Positions 33,541-43,546 of a stretch of DNA of 64,000 bases are shown here, piece by piece. Position numbers and translations under genes: made by a program. Every line of letters begins with the position of its first letter. The stretch's first letter is position 1. Origin of the DNA: Aaosphaeria pasadenensis (Eukaryota; Ascomycota; Dothideomycetes; Pleosporales). A model generated the notes under the pieces. That model did not search any database. It saw nothing but the letters and a program-made list of their open reading frames with translations, and was not told the DNA's origin. The stretch covers positions 124,001 to 188,000 of the forward strand of contig JAKLMB010000032.1 of NCBI GenBank assembly GCA_022813625.1. The letters run 5' to 3'.

Positions 33541-34503
33541 GTGGGCTCCAAGCTTGGGCTCGTGCTTGTGAGAGATTGGACGACGTCGTCAACCCTTCCT
33601 TTTGCTCGCTCTTGGGCCTTCACTCGATATTCCTGGCTTGCATCTTTCGGTACACTATGAGGAGGAACAAATTGGACCTGGAACTTGGGAACTTGGGAAA
33701 TTGGTTAAACGGCCCTTAACGATGGATTTCACGAATGGATGACTGGCGTATCGGATTAATGGCGTAACGGATTAACGGATCAACGAATGAATGACTGGGA
33801 CGGATTACCTTTCAATGAACTTGGAGAATGGCATGCCATGGCATGTGATGGATGCCTTCAATGACATTGGAAACATACGTAGGTAGATTCACATGACGCA
33901 AGTCAAATAGGTACCTAGGTAATAAATGAATGAAATGAAAAGTCTTTAGAAAATATTCGGGTTTTGGTGACGGTTGGTCAGAAGTGATGAGATATGTTTT
34001 TATATAGATGTCGATGGTAGTGGAAGGGTTAGCGAAGGTGATAAAAATAATTTATATATTAATATAATTACAAGATCATTAACTATCATGACACTGTCAT
34101 ATTCATGTACTAGAGCCCCAGTGAAAGCAGGCATATTGGCTTGCTGGCTTGCTGGCTTACGGGTCGAACAAATTAACTGTACAAACGAGTTTCGACGGAA
34201 TGAGCTTCGTTCAATGCCGGTCGAATCGACTGCTTTTGGAATTGGTAGTAGTGGCAGCGTGGAGCGAGTGGAACGGCCTTTCTTTTCTTTCCGGATCGGA
34301 GTGAATGGCCAGGGTTGGTTGGTTTGGAAGGATTGGAAGATATCTAAGTATCTGCCGTCTTCATCCTTCTTTCCGCAGATTAGATTAACGTAGAATTAGA
34401 ATAGAGTAGTCCCATGGAGCGCTTCCAGATTTTTGAAAGGCTTCTTTGATTTCCGGTGGACTGAATTGTCGCTGCTGGTGGTAGTGGTGGTGATTCGAAG
34501 CCA
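33541..34503. other. Convergent 3' flanks with small repeats and AT-rich patch
   Basis: About 960 bases between convergent genes. It contains an imperfect 18-base direct repeat (33731-33748 and 33783-33800, 52 apart), a perfect 14-base palindrome CATGCCATGGCATG (33832-33845) and an AT-only-like patch near 34035-34070. An 8-base TTGCTGGC run lies near 34140-34160. I see no gene. Confidence 0.55.
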
Positions 34504-35525
34504 CTACGAGTAGTCGTCCTTCTTCATCCTGCGCTGGGACTCGTTGTCGAAGAAGCTGCCCCTGTTGCTCCGCGTGCTACGCTTGGAGCGAGTGGACCTG
34601 GAACGAGTGACTCCTGAGGAAGATTTATCGCGGCCGAGGGCGCCGCCGCAGCAGAACAAGAGGGTGGACAAGAAGAAGAGAGTGAATGTGGTCCAGACGA
34701 AGGCCATCATCTTGGTGCCGACGCGGCCACTCTGGCCGTTGCCGTTGAAGGCGTTGCGGCCTTGAATCGCCCATGCACTGAATGTCACGTGTTAGTATAC
34801 ATGTTTTTGAAAGACGTGTCTTTAAGGGACATGGGTGGAGAATGTTGGACTTACGTCACCAGGGATGCTGCAATGGCCTGGAAGAAGGTAGCGATGCCGG
34901 TGGAGAGACCAGAAATGTAGCCACCGAGTCTGCTGCATAGCGCTAGCAAGCCGGTGAAGAGGGCGATTGCGCTGAAGACCAGGGCCATGAGGAAGAATGC
35001 GAATGCAAATCGTGACATATAGTAGTACTTGTGCGTTCTGTATTTCGACGCGTTAGTTACCAAACCACGTATAGAAGGGTTGTCGTAAGATGGACAACAA
35101 CGACGAGACATGGAGACGTTGATTGAACAATACATACCCAATGAATCGCCCCGGAATACCATCTCTCGTGCCAAAGTTCCTCGGCGGGTCGAATGGAAGT
35201 GCCGGAACAGGGCTTCCACAATTGGCGTTGTGGCCTTTATCGTTGACACCGCATATGGCGAAGAGAGTCCATCGCGAGGGATCGCGGGCGCCAGGAATAT
35301 TTCCAATGTTGTTGGCTTCGAGGAAATAGAACTGGTTCAACGGAGCACTGTTGACTGCGCCGGGCAGGATGGTAAAGAATAACAGCAGGATGCCGCCGGC
35401 TGTGAAGATGAGGGATATCAATGCGATCAATGGGCCTGGAGAGGAGAAGTCAATTGTTTGTTTCTTTATGTAATGTCAAGCTGAAGCATCATGAAGATTG
35501 GGGCCAACGCACGTCCGAGAACCAT
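34504..35525 (-). CDS. SUR7/PalI-family plasma-membrane protein
   Basis: Four-TM protein of the Sur7 family, which marks eisosomes (MCC domains) and affects endocytosis and cell-wall integrity. Four exons: 35513-35525, 35138-35435, 34855-35037 and 34504-34777, giving 255 residues. TM1 (PLIALISLIFTAGGILLLFF) is followed by an extracellular loop with WTLFAICGVN and NCGSPVPALPFDPPRNFGT, the cysteine-containing loop expected of the family. TM2 (FAFFLMALVFSAIALF), TM3 (ISGLSTGIATFFQAIAASLV) and TM4 (MAFVWTTFTLFFLSTLLF) follow. The cytoplasmic tail is basic and Ser-rich. The first coding exon is 13 nt. It shares a 950-bp divergent promoter region with RAV2. Confidence 0.88.
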
Positions 35526-36476
35526 GATGAATGTAGCAATTGTATGAGGTACAATTCAAGTAGTTAATGGTCGATATCTGTCAGGAATTTTACGGTATGG
35601 CCCGGTATGATAGATATTGAGAGCGGGAGGAGAGGAATGGGATTGTCGAAGGAATGCGCCCAAATGCAATGCAGTGCGACCAGGTCCACGCGGGAGGAAG
35701 CAAAGCAGATCAGTAGGGCAATATGTACTTGTAGGAATGGTGAGGGGTCGATCAAAAGTGTTTCATGGGCGAAATTGATAATGGCGGGTTGGCAACCAAG
35801 ATTTGTTTATAAAAATCGACAAGAACAAGAGCAGGTCGTAGGTCCAGATCGGTGACGTATTTTGGGCGGGAACTTGAGGAGGCTTGTCGAATGCGGTAAT
35901 CGGGGATGGGGGCATCTTCCACTCTTCCACCTCATAGGCCAGCCTGACACCCATGAGGTCACCTGAGCGTGATGTTTCCCAAACTTCTGCATCATCAAGA
36001 TGATTTAGATTCTCAAACTAATGGACGTGGACTTGAAGCTATTGTACTAGTAGTTACCATAGATGGTTTGGTTCTATGCTTTTTACTTTCATGTGCATCC
36101 GCCGCGTCAGGTTTTGGTGCGAATCGACGTCTACCCGTGCAATTCACAATGCAGTGCTTCTTGATCGGGCGCTTTGGTGGAGACTCTGTCTTGTGATCGC
36201 TACATGGATCAATGATGCGTTGTGACCAGATCAACCCATTCTGTCTTGTCTTTTCCCGTCCTGTCATCATCAGCCCTCCCCTTCTGGTCCAACACAGCTC
36301 CCTAACGTCCAAGCTCCTAAGCTTCTAAGCTCCCAAGCTCCCGAGCTCTCCAGCTTCCCGCGCGTAGAAACGCTCTCCACGAGTACCTTAGATACCTACC
36401 GAGGCATCGCATCTACAGCTCCCATACCTCCCACCTCCCCTCGTCACCATCTGAAGGCTCGCGCTTAATCTCCGCC
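35526..36476. other. Divergent promoter region, SUR7-type / RAV2
   Basis: About 950 bases. Near 36310-36350 there is a run of AAGCTCC/AAGCTTC variants, an imperfect 7-8-base repeat just upstream of the RAV2 leader. I see no gene. Confidence 0.5.
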
Positions 36477-37545
36477 ATGTCTACCGCCGTCTGGCCGCCC
36501 ATAGACCCCGATACTCTTCTCCAGGAACAGGCTACCTCTCAAGTACGCATCAGCCTCCGCACCGCATCCTAACACTCCAGGCTGACCCAGTCGTAGGCTC
36601 GTGAGCTCGAATGGCTCCTCGCCGAACTTCGCGAAACACTCCAATCCCTGAAATCCGGTCTGGATGAATGTGCTACTCTACTCGCGCCCTCTGAGAACGG
36701 CTCTACCTTGGTCCTCACTTCTGTGCGTTCGGAAAGTCTCAAGGGTCTGGTTACACGCGTTGGCACTCGCATCGTGAAGGGCGTACGTTTTGAGACACAA
36801 TACTGGGGAAAGGCACCCAACCCTGACGAGTGATACAGAACATCAAGCTTCGCCTGTCAACTCTCCCACCTCCTCGAGGATCGACCACCTACGACCTCAC
36901 GATATCCTCCCAGCCTCAAGCTCCGACCCTAGTTATCCAGCAATTGACCGCGGTCAGAACCTTCATCAATACCTGTCTAGATGTCATAGACGTCACCCTC
37001 TGGACAGGGGATGCTAAGAATGCCAATTTCGTTTCTGGCCAGCTTCAACTGTTGCATGATAACATCCAGGAAGCAAGGAACGCGCTCAGGGGATATTCAG
37101 ACGTTCAGCAGCCCTGGTGGGAACAACCGGCGGACGAGCAGGTGCGTAACGGGATCTGTTTGCGTGATATCAAATGCTGAACGTGGCCTTTTAGATCTTC
37201 GACCCGCCCTTGCCTCCCAACGTTTCTTTCAACCTTTTCGTGTTCGATGCAGCGCTTCTATTAGAGATTCGGACTCTCGAAGTCCAGAATCCAGACGAGA
37301 TCCATTCTGGGTTCAGCCTACGAGACAGACTGGCTGTAGCCTTGGGAGGCGCACGACTACCTGTTCACGACGAAGCCGACCGGACGTTCAAGTATAGAGG
37401 TCAAGAGGTGCGCGTGAAAGAGAAGATCAGAATCGAGAGCCAGGACCCCTCTCTGATATCAGCCATGTCCAAACTGAATGCTCTCGAACACACGATCTTG
37501 CTTAGCCGAAAGGCACTCAATATCGTCATGGGTCAGGAAGATTAA
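36477..37545 (+). CDS. RAV2: RAVE complex subunit 2 / Rogdi-like protein
   Basis: Rogdi/Rav2-family protein. In yeast Rav2 is part of RAVE (Rav1-Rav2-Skp1), which reassembles the vacuolar V-ATPase. Four exons: 36477-36542, 36597-36782, 36839-37141 and 37195-37545, giving 301 residues. Family-like blocks are ARELEWLLAELRETLQSLKS, GTRIVKGNIKLRL, TLVIQQLTAVRTFINTCLDV and FNLFVFDAALLLEIRTLE. The C-terminus carries HTILLSRKALNIVMG. All three introns are in phase 0 with GT-AG ends. The start is confirmed by the short conserved first exon (WPPIDPDTLLQEQ). Confidence 0.85.
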
Positions 37546-38079
37546 AATAATGCCCAACAACATTCTACATCTCCGCTGCATTTCTTGTTATCAGCATGAT
37601 CAGCAACATCAAGGTCAGGACCAGGATAGGATCCAGATTATGGCTAGAGGGGTAGTGTGGATTATTACTCTATGGTTTTTGCATGGAGCTCGGTCTACCA
37701 ATCAAAAGCCGCGGCAATAACAAAGGAGAGGTTCATCTCCACGGAGTCCCAAGCCGAGCCAGCGACGCCAGGCGAACCATCAGAGGTGAGTTCTGGCTTC
37801 TCCGAGGGTCGCCGCACTCGACCCGCGCTAGTCCCATCTTGGAAGTGCCTATCGATATCGGAACAAAAAAAAGGAAAGAAACGATCGCGCAATCGCCGTC
37901 AAGTCACAGTCGCCTTATCTGTAAGCGGTGGGGTCTCCAGATTTCCGACTTGTCTTGACTGGACTCTTCCCCTCCGATGCGCGCATGATTGATTTTGTTA
38001 TTATTCTTCTGATATCCTGATCTCGAATCTCCTTTTCTTTCGATTCTGACCACAGTCTTTTCCTTCTCTTTTGCATACC
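37546..38079. other. Intergenic: RAV2 3' flank and MET1 promoter
   Basis: About 530 bases between two plus-strand genes. I find no CACGTG (Cbf1-type) site that would be expected for a sulfur-regulated MET gene. I see no gene. Confidence 0.45.
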
Positions 38080-39759
38080 ATGGCGCCCTCTTTGCTCACA
38101 GCAATCGATTCGACCAATCATGTCCATTTGATTATCGGTTCCAATCCTCTCGCCGGAGCTCGCTGTACACGCGCAATAGAAGTGGGCGCAAAGCCCATTG
38201 TCATTGCCCCTGAGGATGCCACCTTTCACTACACTTTGTCAAAGCGGATAGAGGAGGGTGCTGTTCAATGGGTCAAGCGTGGATTCACAAAAGACGATTT
38301 GACCACGCTTGGTCGTGCTGAAGTTGATGGCGTGGTTGACGCGGTATTCGTTACCACAGGTGGTAAAGGCAGCCAAAGTATGTCTATGTGACTCGCTGTA
38401 GGTTATTTAAACTTATACTAACCTGCTCCAGGCACTGAAATATCGAGCCTTTGTCGACGCTTAAGAATACCCATCAATGTCGCCGATGCCCCTAACTTAT
38501 GCTCATTCTCGTTGCTCTCCACCCATTCCGACGGACCAATTCAAATCGGAGTCACCACATCGGGCAAGGGATGTAAGCTATCGGCAAGGATACGACGGGA
38601 GATTGCATCGTCGCTGCCGCAAAATCTTGGAGCTGCGGTAGATAGGCTGGGCACAATGCGACGACGCATCTGGGAGGAGGACCACGCACACGAACAGTCT
38701 CAGGATCTCGAAGCCGAGGATGAAGACTCAGGCCAATCTGCTACCTTCAACAAGCTGATTCTGGCGGAGAGTGCCGAGGCTGCTCGAGGCCGAAGAATGC
38801 GCTGGCTATCACAGATCTGCGAGTACTGGCCGCTTCGTCGCCTTGCTGCAATCACAGATGCTGATGTGGAGACTCTACTTCGCGACTATTCTCGTTCAAA
38901 TATCTTCAAGGGCGGGGACAATGGAAAGGATGGGGACAAGAGGCCTGGGCGAATCATACTGGCAGGCTCTGGCCCTGGCAATCCGGATTTATTGACACGA
39001 GCCGCACACAAAGCCATCCTTTCTGCAGACCTCATCCTAGCCGACAAACTCGTACCAGCGCCCATATTGGACCTCGTCCCCCGCCGCGCCACTGTACACA
39101 TCGCGAGGAAGTTCCCTGGAAATGCCGACAAAGCGCAAGAGGAACTCCTCGAGATGGGTTTGGCAGGGTTGAAAGCTGGGAAGGTGGTTGTGCGGATCAA
39201 GCAAGGCGATCCGTACATCTATGGACGTGGTGGAGAGGAGTACGACTTTTTCCGAGCTCATGGATTCGTTCCCACTGTGCTGCCAGGCATCACGAGTGCC
39301 CTAAGCGCTCCATTGTTTGCCGATATTCCTGCGACACATCGCGGCGTTGCAGACGAAGTCCTGATATGCACCGGCACTGGCCGGAAGGGTGCGGCCCCCG
39401 ACCCTCCAGAGTACAAAGCATCTCGAACGGTGGTGTTCCTGATGGCTTTGCATCGTCTGTCCTCGCTTGTTGAGAGCCTTGTGGATACAAAGAAATACCC
39501 ACTCTCCACACCTTGCGCAGTGCTGGAAAGAGCCAGCTGCCCCGACCAGCGAGTCATTCGCACAACACTGGAACATGTGTGCGCGGCTGTTGAGGAGGAA
39601 GGTAGCCGACCTCCTGGCCTCCTGGTCCTTGGAAACGGATGCAACGTGCTCAGAAAATTCGAGCAAAAATGGGTGGTTGAAGATGGCTTCAAGGGGCTCG
39701 ATGACATTGGCACGGAGAGCGAGCTTCCCCTTGCGCTGGGAGCTGCCATTCCCGCATAG
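38080..39759 (+). CDS. MET1: Uroporphyrinogen-III C-methyltransferase, siroheme pathway
   Basis: Makes precorrin-2 from uroporphyrinogen III for siroheme, the cofactor of sulfite reductase. Two exons (38080-38377, 38432-39759) give 541 residues. The N-terminal part (about 14-140) is a Rossmann-like precorrin-2 dehydrogenase domain (HVHLIIGSNPLAGARCTRAI, then RLRIPINVADAPNLCSF). The C-terminal SUMT domain from about 273 has RIILAGSGPGNPDLLT, LVVRIKQGDPYIYGRGGEE-type sequence, and VLPGITSALSAPLFADIP. This is the usual fungal Met1 two-domain arrangement. I chose the ATG at 38080; a TTG three codons upstream is not a credible start. The intron joins GSQ to STEISSLC. A 3' flank repeat is listed separately. 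Confidence 0.93.
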
Positions 39760-40307
39760 GAACATTGAACATACACACTGATCTAACGACTATGCAAAAA
39801 TGATTGCAATATACCCAAAATACGCATTTTATATAGACAATGTACAATAATATGACGGTTCAGGCTTCTGTGTGCAGTCGTGATTGCAATATACCCAAAC
39901 TACGTAGATTTTGCAGACATTCATTAACAGCTATTCCAATCTGAGACCTCTGTTTGCGACAGTGTTAGCAGTGAACCAAGACAACACCGCTTTTGTGGAC
40001 AATCATTGTGTAACTACCGCAATGTTTCAGGCAGCGCCGAAAAAAAGTGATTCAATCCCTATATATAAATGTCCTCTGGGCTGTGGTGAAAATATCTCTC
40101 TTTTTATTGAACACCCAATATCCATTCTAGTATGCTAGTATATATCAGGTAATAGCCACCCACCTTTGACTACCCCCGCCACGCCTGCGCGTCATTTGCG
40201 AACTTTTTGGCAGCCGATTAAGGAACTCCAGAGTGACTAACTTCCTCTTCAATTCCCAATTGCGCAACTTACACCACCGAATTTACCACCTACAATCTAT
40301 ATAAACG
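39760..40307. other. Intergenic: MET1 3' flank with repeat, ADE1 promoter
   Basis: About 550 bases. The left part holds an 80-bp-spaced direct repeat. The right part has a TATATAAA at 40062-40069, about 240 bases before the ADE1 start, which could be a TATA box, and TGACTA-like Gcn4/Bas1 half-sites near 40168 and 40234. I see no gene. Confidence 0.45.
39801..39918. repeat. Imperfect direct repeat in the MET1 3' flank
   Basis: TGATTGCAATATACCC followed by AAA(A/C)TACG occurs at 39801-39824 and again at 39881-39904, with 23 of 24 bases the same. The similarity continues more weakly into ATTTT..AGACA on the right of each copy. The period is 80 bases. It suggests a local duplication around the transcript end. 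Confidence 0.85.
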
Positions 40308-41234
40308 ATGTCTTCATCTACAACTATAACGACGATCGACCTGAAAGGCACCCTCCCAAAGGTAGCCTCCGGCAAAGTGCGCGACCTCTACACCATCGAC
40401 GAATCGACCCTTCTCTTCGTCGCCAGCGACCGGATATCCGCCTACGATGTGATCATGGACAACGGCATCCCCGGCAAGGGCGCGCTCCTCACCGCCATGA
40501 GCAAATACTGGTTCCAATACCTATCCTCCCAGATCCCCGGCCTCCAAACGCACTTCATCGCCAGCGGCCTCCCCCCAACTCTCGAAACCCAACTCGGCCC
40601 CGACGTCGCCGCACCGCTCCGCATCCGCAGCATGCAGGTGCGCCGTCTCCAGGTGTATCCCATTGAGTCCATCGTCCGCGGCTACATCACCGGCTCCGGA
40701 TGGGCAGAGTACAAGAAGTCGCAGACGGTCAACGGGATCCCGCTCCCCGCGGGGCTGATCGAGGGCCAGAAGCTCGCGACGCCGCTGTGGACGCCGAGCA
40801 CGAAGGCGGAGCTCGGCGACAAGGACGAGAACATCAGTCCCGCGGCGGCGGCGAAGATCGTGGGGCAGGACGTCGCGGACGAGATCGAGCGGCAGTCATT
40901 GCAGATCTACAGCGCGGCTGCGAAGCGCGCCGAGGAGGTGGGGATCGTGCTTGCGGACACGAAGTTTGAGTTTGGGCTGGATAAGGAGACGGGGAAGGTG
41001 GTGCTGATTGATGAGGTGCTCACGCCGGATTCGAGTCGGTTCTGGCCGAAGGAGACGTGGGAGGAGAATCTCGGGAGGGCGCAGCCGAGCTTTGATAAAC
41101 AGTTCCTGCGCGACTGGCTTACGGAGAATGAGTTGAAGGGGAAGGAGGGCGTTGTCGTGCCGGAGGATGTGGTGAAGAGGACGGCGGAGAAGTACCAGGA
41201 GGCTTATGAGAAAATCACTGGCCAGAAGTGGTAG
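40308..41234 (+). CDS. ADE1: SAICAR synthetase (purine synthesis)
   Basis: Phosphoribosylaminoimidazole-succinocarboxamide synthase, which joins CAIR and aspartate with ATP in de novo purine synthesis in the cytosol. The 308-residue intronless frame matches the yeast enzyme in length. Characteristic blocks are GKVRDLYTIDESTLLFVASD, RISAYDVIMDNGIPGKGALL, PIESIVRGYITGSGWAEYK and LIDEVLTPDSSRFWPKETW, which carries the signature of the family. The downstream half uses strongly GC-ending codons. The start at 40308 is preceded by an A-rich context (AACG ATG). Confidence 0.97.
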   Translation: MSSSTTITTIDLKGTLPKVASGKVRDLYTIDESTLLFVASDRISAYDVIMDNGIPGKGALLTAMSKYWFQYLSSQIPGLQTHFIASGLPPTLETQLGPDVAAPLRIRSMQVRRLQVYPIESIVRGYITGSGWAEYKKSQTVNGIPLPAGLIEGQKLATPLWTPSTKAELGDKDENISPAAAAKIVGQDVADEIERQSLQIYSAAAKRAEEVGIVLADTKFEFGLDKETGKVVLIDEVLTPDSSRFWPKETWEENLGRAQPSFDKQFLRDWLTENELKGKEGVVVPEDVVKRTAEKYQEAYEKITGQKW

Positions 41235-41597
41235 ACGCTGACGGGCGAGATGCTCATTGTGTCGAAGGGACTCTCTGTTAGCCTCGACGCATGAGAATTA
41301 AACCCCAATCATGTAGTTATGTACAATACGAAAATACAAGACAAACCAATCCCATATATCAGAGGGGACTAAGCAACCGGACCTGCCTCGTGACAACGTG
41401 AAGACGTGACGTTGCGTAACCTCGCTCACGCTTGTCTGCTTCCACGTCCCCTTCCCTTCCCCAGACACTCACCCCAACAACCGCCTGCCGGTAGCCTACC
41501 AGCCAACTCTCTCTACAAACATCCAACTCCGCCACGTTATTAAACCCTTAAGAAACTTACTGACATGCAATAAGAAACCCCTTAAAGATTAGAAACA
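41235..41597. other. Intergenic: ADE1 3' flank and ATG29 promoter
   Basis: About 360 bases. The left part is AT-rich (a polyadenylation-like region near 41298-41345). The right part is the C-rich ATG29 leader. I see no gene. Confidence 0.5.
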
Positions 41598-43294
41598 ATG
41601 TCCGCCGTACAGTTTACTACCCTCATACGCCTTCCGTTCGCGCGAGGCGACTTCGTCGATCCGCCGCAGGTGCGTTGACCCCCGAGCCGAGCCGCATCAC
41701 TCACTCCATCACGGTCCCAAAGACCGTTTGAATACTATACTAACTACCTTTAGGCGGACTGGAACGCAGCAAAAGACCGCGCGCTATGGAAAGTCATCTC
41801 CAAGTCCCCCAAAACAAGTGATCTCAACTGTAAGCCCCTTCCTGCCCTCGTCTTACCATTTCTGATTTCCGTCTTGAACGACTTACGCTGATTGTTCAAT
41901 CGCTAGGGGCTGAACTGTAAGAAAAGCATCTGCCTCCTTGTGTGTTGTGGATATTCTGCGACACATCAATGATTGTGAAAACTGACGTTTTGTGTGACAA
42001 CGCAATGTAGTGCAGTACGATTTCAAGTTCCGCCGGCGTTCCTGCTGCAGCAGGCTGCGTGGCTTTATGAGAGGCATCTTGAGCATGTCAGGAGTCAGAT
42101 GAAGAAGGTTGGGGGAGGCGGCGGTGGCGCGAGTATGCCGTCGAATTCCGGTTCTGCTGCCCCTGGAGGCATACCGATGCAGAGACTTGGAAGCGCGGGC
42201 TCGAGAGGTTTGTCTATTGTCGAGTTGTTGGGGATGAGAGCAAGGCTGACGATAGTGTAGCTTCAAGGACTCCGTCGGCGTTGTCGATACGGCCGAGGGA
42301 TAGTCCTGTTGCTAGAGGGGATGCTAGCATTTATGGTGGGTTATAATCTTTCTGTTTGGATATGATGGAAGTCTGACTGTGGGCAGTATCGTCGGGACCT
42401 CCGCCAGCACCTCCACTGTCTCGAACGCCGTCAACCAACACCATCACCCAGTCGAAGGCAACATCCCAGCAGGTCCCTCTCCGGACGCAATCTCAACGCA
42501 CTGCTCGGCCTTCCATTACCAGCCCGCGACCTACGGCGCCTATTAGAACTAACTCCCAGAATCAAGCAGACTCCCAGGACATAGGTACTGTATCTGTTGC
42601 GGCGTCATCATCTTCAAGTTCATCAAGTTCCGACTCGGACGACCTGGACAACCCTGCACATCGAAGCCAGCTGTTCAAGCGCCCTCCACGATTTCAGAAG
42701 CAACGTCCGCGCGAGCTCTCTGCGTACGATGAGGAACCCGAAGACGACGTCGATGACTTCGCGCAGAGCGGAGACGGATCATTGCCCTTCGCCCAAGGTC
42801 CGAAGGATGCCGGCCCGGCTGGCAAAAGGAGGCACGCGCCCCATCATCAACCAACCAGCGACAAGTCTAGACAGGCTGCGGGATCCAGTAAATATCCAAA
42901 GTCCATGGACGCCAGTTCGTCACTCGCCAGCTCCGCAAGCGATGCCCCGAGGCCATCTACTGCTGGACATGGTCCCCTGAGTCCCAGACACAGGGCCGAG
43001 CTTGCGAGACTGAGTCCGCGTGGGAGGGGGAAACGAGAGGGTAGCGACGGCACTCCTAGTATGGGTAGCAGTTTCAGCGATATAGATGGTTTGTCACTCT
43101 TGCGAACGTCACTGATGGAATCGATACTGATGAGAGATAGATGCTGGGATTAGCCAATCGGCGCTTGAGGAGGCTTTGCTGAGCAACATACAGCATGGTA
43201 GAAGTGAGTCTTTCTCTATGCTACAGTGTTACAGTGTGCTAACATGATCGTTGTAGTGAGTACGCTCAGTCAGTTGAGGTCGAGGTACTTGTAA
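41598..43294 (+). CDS. ATG29: Autophagy-related protein 29
   Basis: Atg29 binds Atg17 and Atg31 at the pre-autophagosomal structure to start autophagosome formation. Eight exons: 41598-41669, 41754-41829, 41907-41916, 42011-42207, 42261-42335, 42387-43088, 43141-43203 and 43257-43294, giving 410 residues. The N-terminal Atg29 domain reads FTTLIRLPFARGDFVDPPQ, KDRALWKVISKSPKTSDLNW, and VPPAFLLQQAAWLYERHLE. The middle is Ser/Pro-rich and disordered, with a SSSSSSSSSD run. The conserved C-terminal helix SALEEALLSNIQHGRMSTLS is present. Exon 3 is a 10-nt microexon that supplies the conserved WAEL. All junctions are GT-AG and the summed length is a multiple of three. Confidence 0.9.
41907..41916 (+). 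other. 10-nt coding microexon of ATG29
   Basis: The microexon GGGCTGAACT is flanked by an upstream CTAG acceptor and a downstream GTAAGA donor. Joined to T from exon 2 and T from exon 4 it gives TGG GCT GAA CTT, that is Trp-Ala-Glu-Leu, directly before AVRFQVPPAFLLQQ. Skipping it would shift the frame, so the microexon is needed. Confidence 0.8.
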
Positions 43295-43546
43295 CTAGAC
43301 TGGCGGCAATCTCGGTGTACGCCAGGGCTAGGGTAGAGTAGATAGCACATCAGTGTACACTGACTTCGAAATGAAAGGAAACTCATAGATGATCCTGGAT
43401 TCATCAAACCGTAATCTCATCTATCTCGCGACGAAGTGAAGTCAAGTCTTGGCATCAACAACTCCCGTCCTGATAAATATAAACAACAACTTTCCAACTC
43501 CACCCTCAAACCAAACACATATCCTTCATTCTCGAAACCACCAAGC

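Noticed and set aside
40296..40303. TATATAAA directly before the ADE1 start codon
   Set aside because: It lies only a few bases from the ATG, too close to act as a TATA box; the one near 40062 is a better candidate.
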